Shown: positions 43,706 to 51,637 of the stretch, piece after piece | Layout: each line of letters opens with the position of its first letter | How positions within the stretch are numbered: position 1 is the first letter of the stretch | NCBI GenBank assembly: GCA_964515905.1 | Contig: CAZEWK010000086.1 | Location: forward strand, 124,001 to 188,000 | Source: GCA-2712985 sp964515905 | GTDB taxonomy: Bacteria; Pseudomonadota; Alphaproteobacteria; UBA7887 | Reading direction: 5' to 3' | Length of the DNA stretch: 64,000 nucleotides | Program-made: the position numbers and the translations under genes | The notes under the pieces: generated by a model | What the model saw: the letters and a program-made list of their open reading frames with translations, nothing else | Told to the model about the DNA's origin: nothing | Database searches by the model: none

Positions 43706-44647
43706 ATGACACCATTTAAACTGCCTCTACGAATCGGGACACGTCGTAGCCCTTTGGCACGAGCCCAAGCTGAGATAGTCTCTGGTCTCTTGCGAACTAA
43801 ACACGAAATACTTCGGCAAAATGGAGCTTTAGAGCTTGTTTTTATTCAAACTACTGGTGATAGAGTTCAAGATCGACCACTTTCAGCTATAGGTGGCAAA
43901 GGATTATTCACTAAGGAAATTGATTTGGCACTTGAAGATGGACGTGTCGATATCGCTGTTCATTCTATGAAAGACGTCCCCGCAATTCTTCCCGATGGTT
44001 TGATTATCTCATGTTTTCTAGCTCGGGAGGACCCGCGGGATGCACTAATAAGTGCAAATGGAACAACATTTGAAAGCTTGCCGGCCGGCTCTTTGATAGG
44101 GACTTCATCTCTTCGCAGGCGCGCGCAAATACTTTCATTGCGACCGGACTTAAGAATAAAGGGACTAAGGGGAAATGTTGATACCAGATTGAAAAAATTA
44201 GGTGACGGAGTAGTGGATGCGACCCTACTTGCTTTTGCGGGTCTGCGACGCCTTGGTCAGCAAGATATAGTGACTGAGGTCATGTCCACAGAACAGATCT
44301 TACCGGCGGTTGCTCAGGGTGTTATTGGTCTGCAGTCAAGACAGAGTGACGAACAAATATCAAAAGCATTAATTCCACTCAACGATTCTCATACAGAAAT
44401 TGTAGTTCGTGCGGAGCGAGCGTTTCTTAAGTATCTTAATGGCTCTTGTGAGACGCCGATAGCGGCATTCGGTACTTGGCTCGATGACAGCAACATTGTT
44501 CTGACAGGGTTGCTGGCAAGTCCAAATGGCACTGAAGTAGTAAGTGACAAGATCGAAGGATCATTTAAGGATGCCGATAAACTTGGGAGCGAGCTCGCTG
44601 CCCGTTTGTTTGTAAGCTCTGTCGGAGGTTCTTTAACCCAAAGATGA
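43706..44647 (+). CDS. hemC: Porphobilinogen deaminase (hydroxymethylbilane synthase)
   Basis: HemC joins four porphobilinogens in haem synthesis. Motifs: RIGTRRSPLARAQAE, HSMKDVPAILPDG, the SSLRRRAQILSLRPD block, LRGNVDTRL, and the cofactor-anchoring Cys about 248 in LNGSCETPIAAFG. Length 313. First gene of the hemC-hemD-mic60-hemY series. Confidence 0.97.
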   Translation: MTPFKLPLRIGTRRSPLARAQAEIVSGLLRTKHEILRQNGALELVFIQTTGDRVQDRPLSAIGGKGLFTKEIDLALEDGRVDIAVHSMKDVPAILPDGLIISCFLAREDPRDALISANGTTFESLPAGSLIGTSSLRRRAQILSLRPDLRIKGLRGNVDTRLKKLGDGVVDATLLAFAGLRRLGQQDIVTEVMSTEQILPAVAQGVIGLQSRQSDEQISKALIPLNDSHTEIVVRAERAFLKYLNGSCETPIAAFGTWLDDSNIVLTGLLASPNGTEVVSDKIEGSFKDADKLGSELAARLFVSSVGGSLTQR

Positions 44648-44744
44648 GTAATATTCATTAGAGCTACAACATGCACAATGTCACATCTATATTCCGGCAA
44701 TGGAGTAACCCGCAACAGAATGTTATGCCATATGGTTGTTGGGT

Positions 44745-45455
44745 GTGAAAATTTTACTGACACGACCACGCGAGCAATCAGAAGCTATTGCTTCGGAATT
44801 CCGGTCGGAAGGTATAGGAGTGTGGATTGAGCCCATGCTTACAATCGTCCCGAAATTAGAAGCTAGTATTGATCCTTCCGATTACAAAGCATTACTGGTG
44901 ACGAGTGTTAATGGGGCGGAGACTTTGGCTAAGGTGACAGAGAATCGTGAATCGGTGCTTTATGCTGTAGGCGAGGTCACAAAAGCATCTCTCATAAGAA
45001 ACGGTTTTCGTAATGTGTGTTCGGCAAACGGAAATGTTGAGGACCTTTTAGAAACTGTTGCGCAACGAGAGAATCCGGGTTCTGGAAAAATCCTACATGT
45101 GGGAGGAGATAACCTTGCGGGGAATTTAGTAGAGAGGCTTCGGTTGAGAGGGTTTAGTGCAAGCCATTTTATTATTTATCGGTCTGTGGCATCGGAATAT
45201 TTGTCGAATGAATTGATTTCACTACTAAAGGGAAACAAAATTGATGGCGTCGTGTTTTTTTCACCTCGGACAGCCAAAGTGTTTGTATCTCTGGCTGAGA
45301 AGGCTTCATGTGAAAAGGCTCTTCTTAGCATGACGGCCTTCTGTCTGAGTGCATCCGTCTGCAAGGCCGTCCAACCCAGGGCTTGGGGCCACTTGGTGGT
45401 TAGTGACAGATCTACGGGTCCCGGTCTAGTATCGGCCGTAATAGCCTCAAAATAG
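44745..45455 (+). CDS. hemD: Uroporphyrinogen-III synthase
   Basis: HemD closes and inverts the linear tetrapyrrole. The sequence is poorly conserved across bacteria, but VKILLTRPREQSEAIASEF at the start, LLVTSVNGAETLAK, VLYAVGEVTKASL, ILHVGGDNLAGNLVERL and VVFFSPRTAKVF are the usual landmarks. GTG 44745 gives the family-like N-terminus (236 residues); TTG 44736 would add three residues. The 97-base gap after hemC shows no gene. Position between hemC and mic60 supports the call. Confidence 0.93.
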   Translation: MKILLTRPREQSEAIASEFRSEGIGVWIEPMLTIVPKLEASIDPSDYKALLVTSVNGAETLAKVTENRESVLYAVGEVTKASLIRNGFRNVCSANGNVEDLLETVAQRENPGSGKILHVGGDNLAGNLVERLRLRGFSASHFIIYRSVASEYLSNELISLLKGNKIDGVVFFSPRTAKVFVSLAEKASCEKALLSMTAFCLSASVCKAVQPRAWGHLVVSDRSTGPGLVSAVIASK

Positions 45456-45465
45456 GCGGGAGATA

Positions 45466-46587
45466 ATGTCTGAGAAGTCGGGTCCAGAAATTGAAAAACC
45501 CACAAAGCATGTTTCTGGTGGTGGAACCTACAAAGCTGATCTTTCAGCGGAGCAGTCAAGCCGAAGGAATTCTTTGAATAAGGGCAGTGCTATATTCCCA
45601 TCATTTGTTGCTCGGTACTTTCTAAACAAAATAGCTTGGACTTCTTTTATTTTGGGGATTTTGCTCACTCTTCTTTTGGGAGTTGTCTTGCTTTCGGTCC
45701 AGGGCGACAGCTTTAGAACGTTTCTCTTTGGTTCCCATTTGCCGAATCAACACCCTATTTTTGAAAAAATTCTCACACAAATGAGCCAATATGAAGACAA
45801 ACTGAAAAGTATAGAATCAGATCTAGCAGGCCTTAAACAACAGTTCAATCTGTTAGCTGATGTTGTAGACAGCAATGAGACAAAAGTCACGTTAGAGATG
45901 GAAGAAAGAGACGGTGTCATCAGGGCCGTCAAAAATGATCCATGGGTTTCCAAGATGAAAGACGATATTGAAAGTTTGCAACAGCAAGTTATTAGCAACG
46001 GTGGGATTGTTGACCGTCAACCTTTGCGGAATTCAAACACGGTTCTATTACTAGCTATCGGGCAGTTGCGTTTTGCAATTGAATCAGGGTTACCGTTTGC
46101 AGGGGAATGGGACTTGGTTGCATCGATCCCTTATGTTCCTCCTAAAATAAAAGAAACCCTCCATCATATAGAGACCTACCGAGAGTCGGGTGTCCCTAAC
46201 GAAACAGAATTGCTGGAACGGTTCCCAGATCTTGCACGGTCCTTAATACTGGCGGAAATTGCAGGTTCTGAGAGTAATTGGCGTAGTCGGATGTTGTCAA
46301 AATTGAGAGAAGTCATCAACGTTCGCCCTATAGGATCCCATGTTCAAGGTAATGATGCTGGAGCGATAGCGGCTCGAGCTGAAGGAGAGCTTTTATCGGG
46401 TAATTTGGTTGCCGCAATCAACTTGATTGAGGGGATAGAAAAAGTGGAAGGAAATGGCAGATTATGGCTTAAGGACGCTCATAAACGGGTTGAGGTGAGT
46501 GGCGCGTTAGAAGTGTTGGCACAAGAATCAGCCCGTTGGAGGAACCAGCGAAAAGATATTGAATCCATCAGAAAAGAATATCAATAG
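45466..46587 (+). CDS. Mic60/mitofilin-like inner membrane protein
   Basis: A 373-residue protein with a cytoplasmic N-terminal tail (about 55 residues, polar), one membrane helix (SFILGILLTLLLGVVLLS), a coiled coil (about residues 100-180, e.g. QMSQYEDKLKSIESDLAGLK) and a helical C-terminal part ending near a mitofilin-like signature. In alphaproteobacteria the gene between hemD and hemY is the known homologue of mitochondrial Mic60, which shapes cristae or intracytoplasmic membranes. Position and layout, more than sequence identity, support the call. It starts 10 bases after hemD; hemY follows after 6 bases. Confidence 0.85.
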   Translation: MSEKSGPEIEKPTKHVSGGGTYKADLSAEQSSRRNSLNKGSAIFPSFVARYFLNKIAWTSFILGILLTLLLGVVLLSVQGDSFRTFLFGSHLPNQHPIFEKILTQMSQYEDKLKSIESDLAGLKQQFNLLADVVDSNETKVTLEMEERDGVIRAVKNDPWVSKMKDDIESLQQQVISNGGIVDRQPLRNSNTVLLLAIGQLRFAIESGLPFAGEWDLVASIPYVPPKIKETLHHIETYRESGVPNETELLERFPDLARSLILAEIAGSESNWRSRMLSKLREVINVRPIGSHVQGNDAGAIAARAEGELLSGNLVAAINLIEGIEKVEGNGRLWLKDAHKRVEVSGALEVLAQESARWRNQRKDIESIRKEYQ

Positions 46588-46593
46588 ATCGGG

Positions 46594-47934
46594 ATGACAC
46601 GACTCATAATATTTCTAATTGTTGTAACCCTATTCAGTATGCTGGCTGTGTGGATTGCTGAACAGCCAGGAGATATTAGTTTAATTTGGCAAGGCTATCT
46701 AATTGAAGGCCCGGTGTCTGTGCTTATAGGGCTTATTGCAGCACTAAGTGTTTTATTGGCATCCGTCTTGTGGTTTCTTGCAGTGGTTTTGCGTAGTCCC
46801 GTATTGATTAGAAAAATCCGTAAAGAAAACCTCCGTGATCAAGGATATCGGTCTTTAACGCGGGGAATGGTTGCTGTTGCTTCAGGTGATAGCAAAGCAG
46901 CAAGAAAGGCTGCAATGGCAACAGATAAGTCATTAATTGAGAGACCGCTTCGTCTCTTGTTGAAGGCTCAATCTGCACAATTAGACGGCGACGAAATAGC
47001 AGCTCGTGAGTGCTTCAAAGAAATGTTGGCCGAACCCGCAAGTGAATTCCTTGGATTAAGAGGGCTCTTGGTGCAGTCTCTGCGAGAGGGAGATAGAGAG
47101 ACAGCCTTAACATTAGTGCGTCGTGCTTTTGCGATTAACCCACGAGTAGATTGGGTTCTAAACAATTTAATTGATCTCGAAACCTTATCTGGTGATTGGA
47201 AGAGTGCAGAGCAATCCGTTATAGCAGCCCAGCGCGCTAATCGGATTGGGCTTGAGGGAGCACGTCGTCGTCGCGGATTGTTACTGTTTAAGCTTGCACA
47301 GGAAACTTCGATGGATGGGGAAAAGAAAAGAGCCGCTAACTTGGCTGCGCGCGCTTTAAAGCTGCGTCCAAATTTTGTGCCTGCGGCGATATTTGCGGCG
47401 TATTTGTTGACCGAACTTGGAAATCTCAAGCAGGCCAAAAAAGTCATTTTTAATATATGGAAAGAACAGCCACATCCGGAACTATCATCAACCCTTCTTG
47501 CAATATCTGAGCCATTAACTGTTTTAGATCGTATCAAGGTCCTAAAACCGTTAGTGGAATTGCCAATAGACAACCAAGAAGCACATCTTGCTATAGCCGG
47601 GGCTTCGCTAGATGCTTCCATGTGGGGAACCGCAAGGGAGCATTTGGGTAAGGCTGCACAAGTCGATGGTGATAAGCGCTTGTACCGGCTTATGGCGAGG
47701 CTTGAGGAGGGCCAAAATAATAATGAGGCGGCGGCTCGGCAATGGCTGCTTAAAGCATCGAACGCGCGTGACGAACCTAGTTGGCAGTGCACTGTATGTG
47801 GAGAAAACATTGATAACTGGATATTTCAGTGTCTGTCATGTGATGCATTAGATAGTTTTGAATGGCTTTCCACAGCAGGCGGTAGTGGCCTGCCTGGGAG
47901 CCAAGATGACAATCCGTCCTCAAAAAAAATTTAA
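46594..47934 (+). CDS. hemY: HemY-like TPR membrane protein with a C-terminal zinc ribbon
   Basis: A 446-residue inner membrane protein, with two N-terminal helices (RLIIFLIVVTLFSMLAVWIA and VSVLIGLIAALSVLLASVLW) and then a TPR array in the cytosol or periplasm. The HemY N-terminal domain reads YRSLTRGMVAVASGDSKAA. The C-terminus has two CxxC pairs, WQCTVCGENIDNW and FQCLSCDALDSFEW, a rubredoxin-like zinc ribbon reminiscent of LapB. HemY of this type is distinct from Bacillus protoporphyrinogen oxidase. It ends the haem cluster. Confidence 0.9.
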   Translation: MTRLIIFLIVVTLFSMLAVWIAEQPGDISLIWQGYLIEGPVSVLIGLIAALSVLLASVLWFLAVVLRSPVLIRKIRKENLRDQGYRSLTRGMVAVASGDSKAARKAAMATDKSLIERPLRLLLKAQSAQLDGDEIAARECFKEMLAEPASEFLGLRGLLVQSLREGDRETALTLVRRAFAINPRVDWVLNNLIDLETLSGDWKSAEQSVIAAQRANRIGLEGARRRRGLLLFKLAQETSMDGEKKRAANLAARALKLRPNFVPAAIFAAYLLTELGNLKQAKKVIFNIWKEQPHPELSSTLLAISEPLTVLDRIKVLKPLVELPIDNQEAHLAIAGASLDASMWGTAREHLGKAAQVDGDKRLYRLMARLEEGQNNNEAAARQWLLKASNARDEPSWQCTVCGENIDNWIFQCLSCDALDSFEWLSTAGGSGLPGSQDDNPSSKKI

Positions 47935-48076
47935 TTGAGCTAGGAAATGTTGCAATCGGTGCAGCTAAATATCGATGATGGTTGGTTGGTTCGCACGGGG
48001 TTGTCCCCTGTTATTCGTTAGCAAGGAATTAAACTACAAACGATTCCAGAACGTCGTTACTCATTGGGAAAGGAAT

Positions 48077-48181
48077 ATGTCGGGCTTTGACGAATACGGG
48101 AAACACGATGCTGTCAGTCTTGCAGCCCTGGTTAATTCGGGCGAGATAAACGAGACTGAGTTAACCAGGGCTACAGTTTGA
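48077..48181 (+). pseudogene. Amidase 5' remnant (N-terminal ~34 codons)
   Basis: ATG 48077 has a clean AGGA ribosome binding site 4 bases upstream and encodes MSGFDEYGKHDAVSLAALV then NSGEINETELTRAT, the first helices of an amidase-signature family protein (DAxxLAxLVxxGEx..xEL). It stops at a TGA (48179-48181) after 34 codons, where a full amidase would run for 450 or more. The rest of the gene, including the Ser-Ser-Lys catalytic core, is absent. The reading frame next to it belongs to another family, so this is one side of a deletion join. Confidence 0.8.
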
Positions 48182-48394
48182 TCGTGCCGTGGAATTGGCA
48201 CAAACAATCGCCCAGCAAGCGCCTGTAGCCATTCGCCAGACAATGATTTCAGCACGTCTGGCCATGACAGACGGGATATCTTCAGCTATCTCTAAGTTTG
48301 AGAAAATTCAATCGGAGTTGGCAGCTACGGAGGATGGCAAGGAGGGCTTAGAATCTTTCACCGAAAGAAGGGGGCTCGTTTTATAGGTAGATAA
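48163..48394 (+). pseudogene. Enoyl-CoA hydratase 3' remnant, frameshifted
   Basis: From about 48175 the other frame reads FDRAVELAQTIAQQAPVA then IRQTMISARLAMTDG, ELAATEDGKEGLESFTERR, the C-terminal third of a crotonase-family enoyl-CoA hydratase. The N-terminal CoA-binding and catalytic parts are gone. The frame ends GLVL-stop at 48386; moving by one base after the five-G run at 48370-48374 gives ARFIGR-stop (TAA 48392-48394), which is the true family ending. So besides the fusion with the amidase start there is a one-base frameshift. It has its own family only by sequence; the complete copy at 18.4 kb is a different gene. Confidence 0.82.
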
Positions 48395-48432
48395 TCTGTT
48401 CTAGTTTGGAAAGATTAGCCTTAAACTTTACC

Positions 48433-49536
48433 TTATTTTTTTGCTAAGGCTGCGCCAGGCTGATCGTATTCAGCTGTATTCACTGTAACCACAACAGACA
48501 TTCCTGGCACCACACGTCCTTGTAGAGACGGAGGTAGCTCGTAAAGGATACGGACAGGAATTCTTTGTACGACCTTTATAAAGTTTCCTGTCGTATTTTG
48601 CGGTGGAAGCAAACTAAATTCAGCGGCACTTGCAGGCGCCATACTGTCAACCCTGCCTTCAATGGGGTAGCTTGGGAACGCATCAATTTTAATTATAACC
48701 GGTTGCCCTGGTTGGACATGTTCTAGTTGAGTTTCTTTAAAGTTTGCGATTATCCAAGTTTCTTCAAGCGGAACAAGCGACATCATCGGCCAACCGGCCT
48801 CTAGATACATTCCCGGTTCAACTTTGCGGTTGCTGATAGCGCCATCTTGGGGGGCATAGACAATTGTGTCTGAAAGCCCGAGTTCGCTTTTATCAACACT
48901 GGCTCTAGCTCTCCCTACTTCCGCTTTGAGCCGACCGATATCGCTGTTCACTCGGTGGATTTCACTGTCGATTACAGCCACTTTGTCTTTGGAGGCCGAA
49001 AGTTCTGCGTTTGCGCGTTGTACTTCCGCTAGCATCATTTCCCGTTCCGTTAACACCTGTTCATATTTTTGGCGGGTGCCAATTTTGCGTTCAAATAATT
49101 CCCGGTAACGGACAAGCTCGCGCTCCGCATTATTTGACCGAGCTTGTATCGCTGCGAGCCCGGCCTTTGACTGTGCAACCAGCGACAACTGTAGCTTTCG
49201 CTGCGCGTACAAATTTTCCACAGCTGCCTGTCCGACATCAACGTCCGCTCGCGCTGCTTGTAATTTTGCTCGCTCAACATCAACTGCTGCTTCATAACCG
49301 GCAGGTTTAAAACTTACTAAAGGATCGCCAGTCTTGACGTAATCGTTGTTAAGGACATGAACATCTTCAATTTCACCTGTCACCAGTGCACTGATGACAG
49401 TAACGTGGCCTCTGATATAAGCATTATCAGTTGTAGCTAAATAGCGATTCATGCTCCACCAATTCAGCCCATACATGCCCCCACCTCCAATGGCGGCGAC
49501 AAAAACTACGCTGAAAAAAGCGGTTTTAAGCTTCAT
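48433..49536 (-). CDS. EmrA/HlyD-family membrane fusion protein (efflux adaptor)
   Basis: A periplasmic adaptor for an efflux pump, 367 residues. One N-terminal anchor (residues 4-24, KTAFFSVVFVAAIGGGGMY), then ATTDNAYIRGHVTVISALV (lipoyl half), a long coiled-coil hairpin (about 80-200), TIVYAPQDGAISNRKVEPGMY (second lipoyl half) and a beta barrel with IIANFKETQLEHVQPGQPV. These match EmrA rather than AcrA. The partner EmrB-type transporter is normally next to it on the same strand; downstream here is only the amidase/hydratase remnant. So the gene is an orphan in this window. Confidence 0.92.
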   Translation of the reverse strand: MKLKTAFFSVVFVAAIGGGGMYGLNWWSMNRYLATTDNAYIRGHVTVISALVTGEIEDVHVLNNDYVKTGDPLVSFKPAGYEAAVDVERAKLQAARADVDVGQAAVENLYAQRKLQLSLVAQSKAGLAAIQARSNNAERELVRYRELFERKIGTRQKYEQVLTEREMMLAEVQRANAELSASKDKVAVIDSEIHRVNSDIGRLKAEVGRARASVDKSELGLSDTIVYAPQDGAISNRKVEPGMYLEAGWPMMSLVPLEETWIIANFKETQLEHVQPGQPVIIKIDAFPSYPIEGRVDSMAPASAAEFSLLPPQNTTGNFIKVVQRIPVRILYELPPSLQGRVVPGMSVVVTVNTAEYDQPGAALAKK

Positions 49537-49927
49537 CTTTATTCGATATGTTCGTTATCAGTATGTGGCCAGTACACTTCGTACACGTTGAGGCACAGCA
49601 CTTATTAACAATAGTTAAGAATACTTGTTGTCGCAAAGGGAGATGACGCAACCCAGCCCTGCGTTTGTGTCGGGTCTATTGGAACAACATGTTGTGATCG
49701 GGTGTAAGAAGTTCGCTAGATATTGCGTTGTATGGCATTAACGGTAAGTTTTTTGATAATGGTGTCATGTATTTTTCATATATCTTATCTGTTGCTGCTA
49801 AGTTGGCGGTGCTGCTACGCCCGGTAAAGACTTGTGGTGAAGATAACACTTTAGATTAGCATTAACTATTAAACGACTATTAAGCTGCTGAGAGATTTAA
49901 AAGAGTAGTATAGACGGGAGGTTGTTT
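49537..49927 (-). other. Gap between divergent efflux-adaptor and DUF169 genes (391 bases)
   Basis: No credible coding frame. It must hold promoters for both divergent genes. AT-rich patches with repeated TTAA/ATTAA words near 49600-49620 and 49855-49885 could be promoter parts, but I see no sharp operator palindrome. A GGGAGG ribosome binding site for the DUF169 gene is at about 49915. Confidence 0.4.
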
Positions 49928-50767
49928 ATGGCCAGAACCAGCGGAGAGGAATTGCGCAAAGAGAGCGGCAAAGCTTTTGGGGACAGTGGTTTCAAGCTTG
50001 ATTGGAAAGTGATAGTTACTGATCTCCAAAAGTACCTTCGCCTTAAAACCACACCAGTCGGTATGAAAATGTTTGCATCGACTGAGGAAATGGAAGCAAT
50101 TCCCAGAGTTAGGCGGCCTACCGCGATTCATACTGCAGATCAGATCGTCGCTCAGGCCTCTCGACTTGGTTGGACCGTGGGAGTTACAGCAGACGATTTG
50201 ATCGGTTCCCAATGTGCCGCTGTTTTGGGGCTGCGGCGTCACGATGAGGAATGGCGTTCTGGTAAGAACATGGCGGGTGTTTGGTTTGAGACAGAGGCGG
50301 ATTCTTGTGCGCACCAATGCGCAATGGATGTAGTTCCTTACGGCCTTTGGCGAGCTATGGCAGTTTCTCCTCTCATATCCGGGCGCCTAGATCCACCAGA
50401 TATATGTTTAATTTATGCGACACCTGCCCAGATGATTTTATTAATAAATGGGCTGCAATGGAGTGGCTACCGAAAATTAAAATGGGCTTGTGTGGGTGAG
50501 TCCGCGTGTGCTGATTCCTGGGGTCGGGCTCTGTCTACGGGGGAACCCAGTCTTTCAATTCCTTGTTTTGCGGAACGTCGTTATGGTGGTGTCCTTGAAG
50601 ATGAATTGCTTATGGCATTGCCGCCTTCATTCCTACCAAAAATAATTAGTGGTATGTCAGAACTGTCCAAAAATGGACTTCGATATCCTATTCCACAATA
50701 TGGTATTCAGAACGATGCAACGTTGGGTATGGCGGTAAGTTATGGAAAAAAAAACAGCAAGCCCTGA
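49928..50767 (+). CDS. DUF169 family protein
   Basis: A soluble 279-residue protein with the DUF169 landmarks: LKTTPVGMKMFASTEEM early, SQCAAVLGL in the middle, then CLIYATPAQMILLINGLQW, ACVGESACADSWGRALSTG and the typical SLSIPCFAERRYGGVLEDEL near residues 220-240. Several cysteines are spread along the chain (in QCAAV, SCAHQC, ACVGESAC, IPC). Function of the family is unknown; some members are linked to archaeal or anaerobic metabolism. ATG 49928 follows a GGGAGG site by 7 bases, better than a TTG at 49922. It stands alone and may be a late addition, but its codon use is ordinary. Confidence 0.85.
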   Translation: MARTSGEELRKESGKAFGDSGFKLDWKVIVTDLQKYLRLKTTPVGMKMFASTEEMEAIPRVRRPTAIHTADQIVAQASRLGWTVGVTADDLIGSQCAAVLGLRRHDEEWRSGKNMAGVWFETEADSCAHQCAMDVVPYGLWRAMAVSPLISGRLDPPDICLIYATPAQMILLINGLQWSGYRKLKWACVGESACADSWGRALSTGEPSLSIPCFAERRYGGVLEDELLMALPPSFLPKIISGMSELSKNGLRYPIPQYGIQNDATLGMAVSYGKKNSKP

Positions 50768-50862
50768 ATTCATAGGAAAATTTAGAAAAACATTTTTCGG
50801 TTGTTTTTAATAACTATTAACTATCTACCCCGCTTTTAGTGTGCCTAATCCTTATAAAGGTC

Positions 50863-50889
50863 GGGACCCTCAGGTCCCTGAGGAGTCCC
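50863..50889. repeat. Strong hairpin between DUF169 gene and tRNA-Ala
   Basis: GGGAC (50863-50867) CCTCAG, loop GTCC, CTGAGG, bulged A, GTCCC (50885-50889): 11 bp with one bulge. No T-run on either strand, so a classical terminator is doubtful. A second smaller inverted repeat ACTGTT/AACAGT lies at 50946-50964, before the tRNA 3' end. Confidence 0.7.
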
Positions 50890-50980
50890 ACACCCCTATA
50901 ATTTAGATACACCGCTTCCGACGCCTGTTGTAAGTACTTGCCGGAACTGTTTGTCACCAACAGTCTTGTTCACGGAGATT

Positions 50981-51056
<76 letters not shown>

Positions 51057-51160
51057 AAGGATCTTCTTAAGAATGACTGTGTTTCAGCATTAAAGCAAAA
51101 CTAGGCAGTGGTTTATATTAGCGCAAGGCAATTTTTAGTAATTAGCATGACTGGAGTCAG

Positions 51161-51493
51161 TCATGAATCCTCTGGCTGTCCAACACCTGCTTCAACTTCT
51201 ATAACTTCAGCCACGTCTTCTTCATCCTCTACAACCTCGAGATCTTCTTGTATCTCATCGTCAAGAAGGTCTTCATCGTTGGTATCCTCAAGTTCGGTAC
51301 TTTCCGGTTCAGCTGGTTTCGGCTGTTCAGCTGTGGATTTTGTTTTTGTAGCAGATCCATACCCGGCGGTGGTATTTGACACTTTGAATTTGGTTCCGCA
51401 ATTTGGACACGTGTCCGCTGTTTGTCGCATATCGTAGAATTTAGATCCACAACTAGTACAAACGTGTTTTTCGCCCCATTCTGTTTTAGCCAA
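51161..51493 (-). CDS. TIGR02300 (FYDLN acid) family protein
   Basis: A 110-residue protein typical of alphaproteobacteria. It has a zinc ribbon with two pairs, CTSCGSKFYDMRQ and CPNCGTKFKV, and the FYDM form of the FYDLN motif, then a long Asp/Glu-rich tail (about residues 65-100). I start it at TTG 51493, because GGGGGAG lies 4 bases upstream and LAKTEWGEKHVC matches the family N-terminus (MAKxExGxKRxC); an ATG 17 codons further upstream has a basic unmatched extension. Function unknown. It is next to the tRNA-Ala gene, as in many alphaproteobacteria. Confidence 0.9.
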   Translation of the reverse strand: MAKTEWGEKHVCTSCGSKFYDMRQTADTCPNCGTKFKVSNTTAGYGSATKTKSTAEQPKPAEPESTELEDTNDEDLLDDEIQEDLEVVEDEEDVAEVIEVEAGVGQPEDS

Positions 51494-51637
51494 TCCACTC
51501 CCCCTTATCTTGTGACGCAAACGCGTTTTTGGGCCCTTTGCCATGAATAGAGCCTTCTGTCAAAGTAAAAAACCACAGTGATGGGCAAGTCGAATTTTTT
51601 ATCCCGATGTGGTAGAGAACTGTAACTCGCAGTTCAC

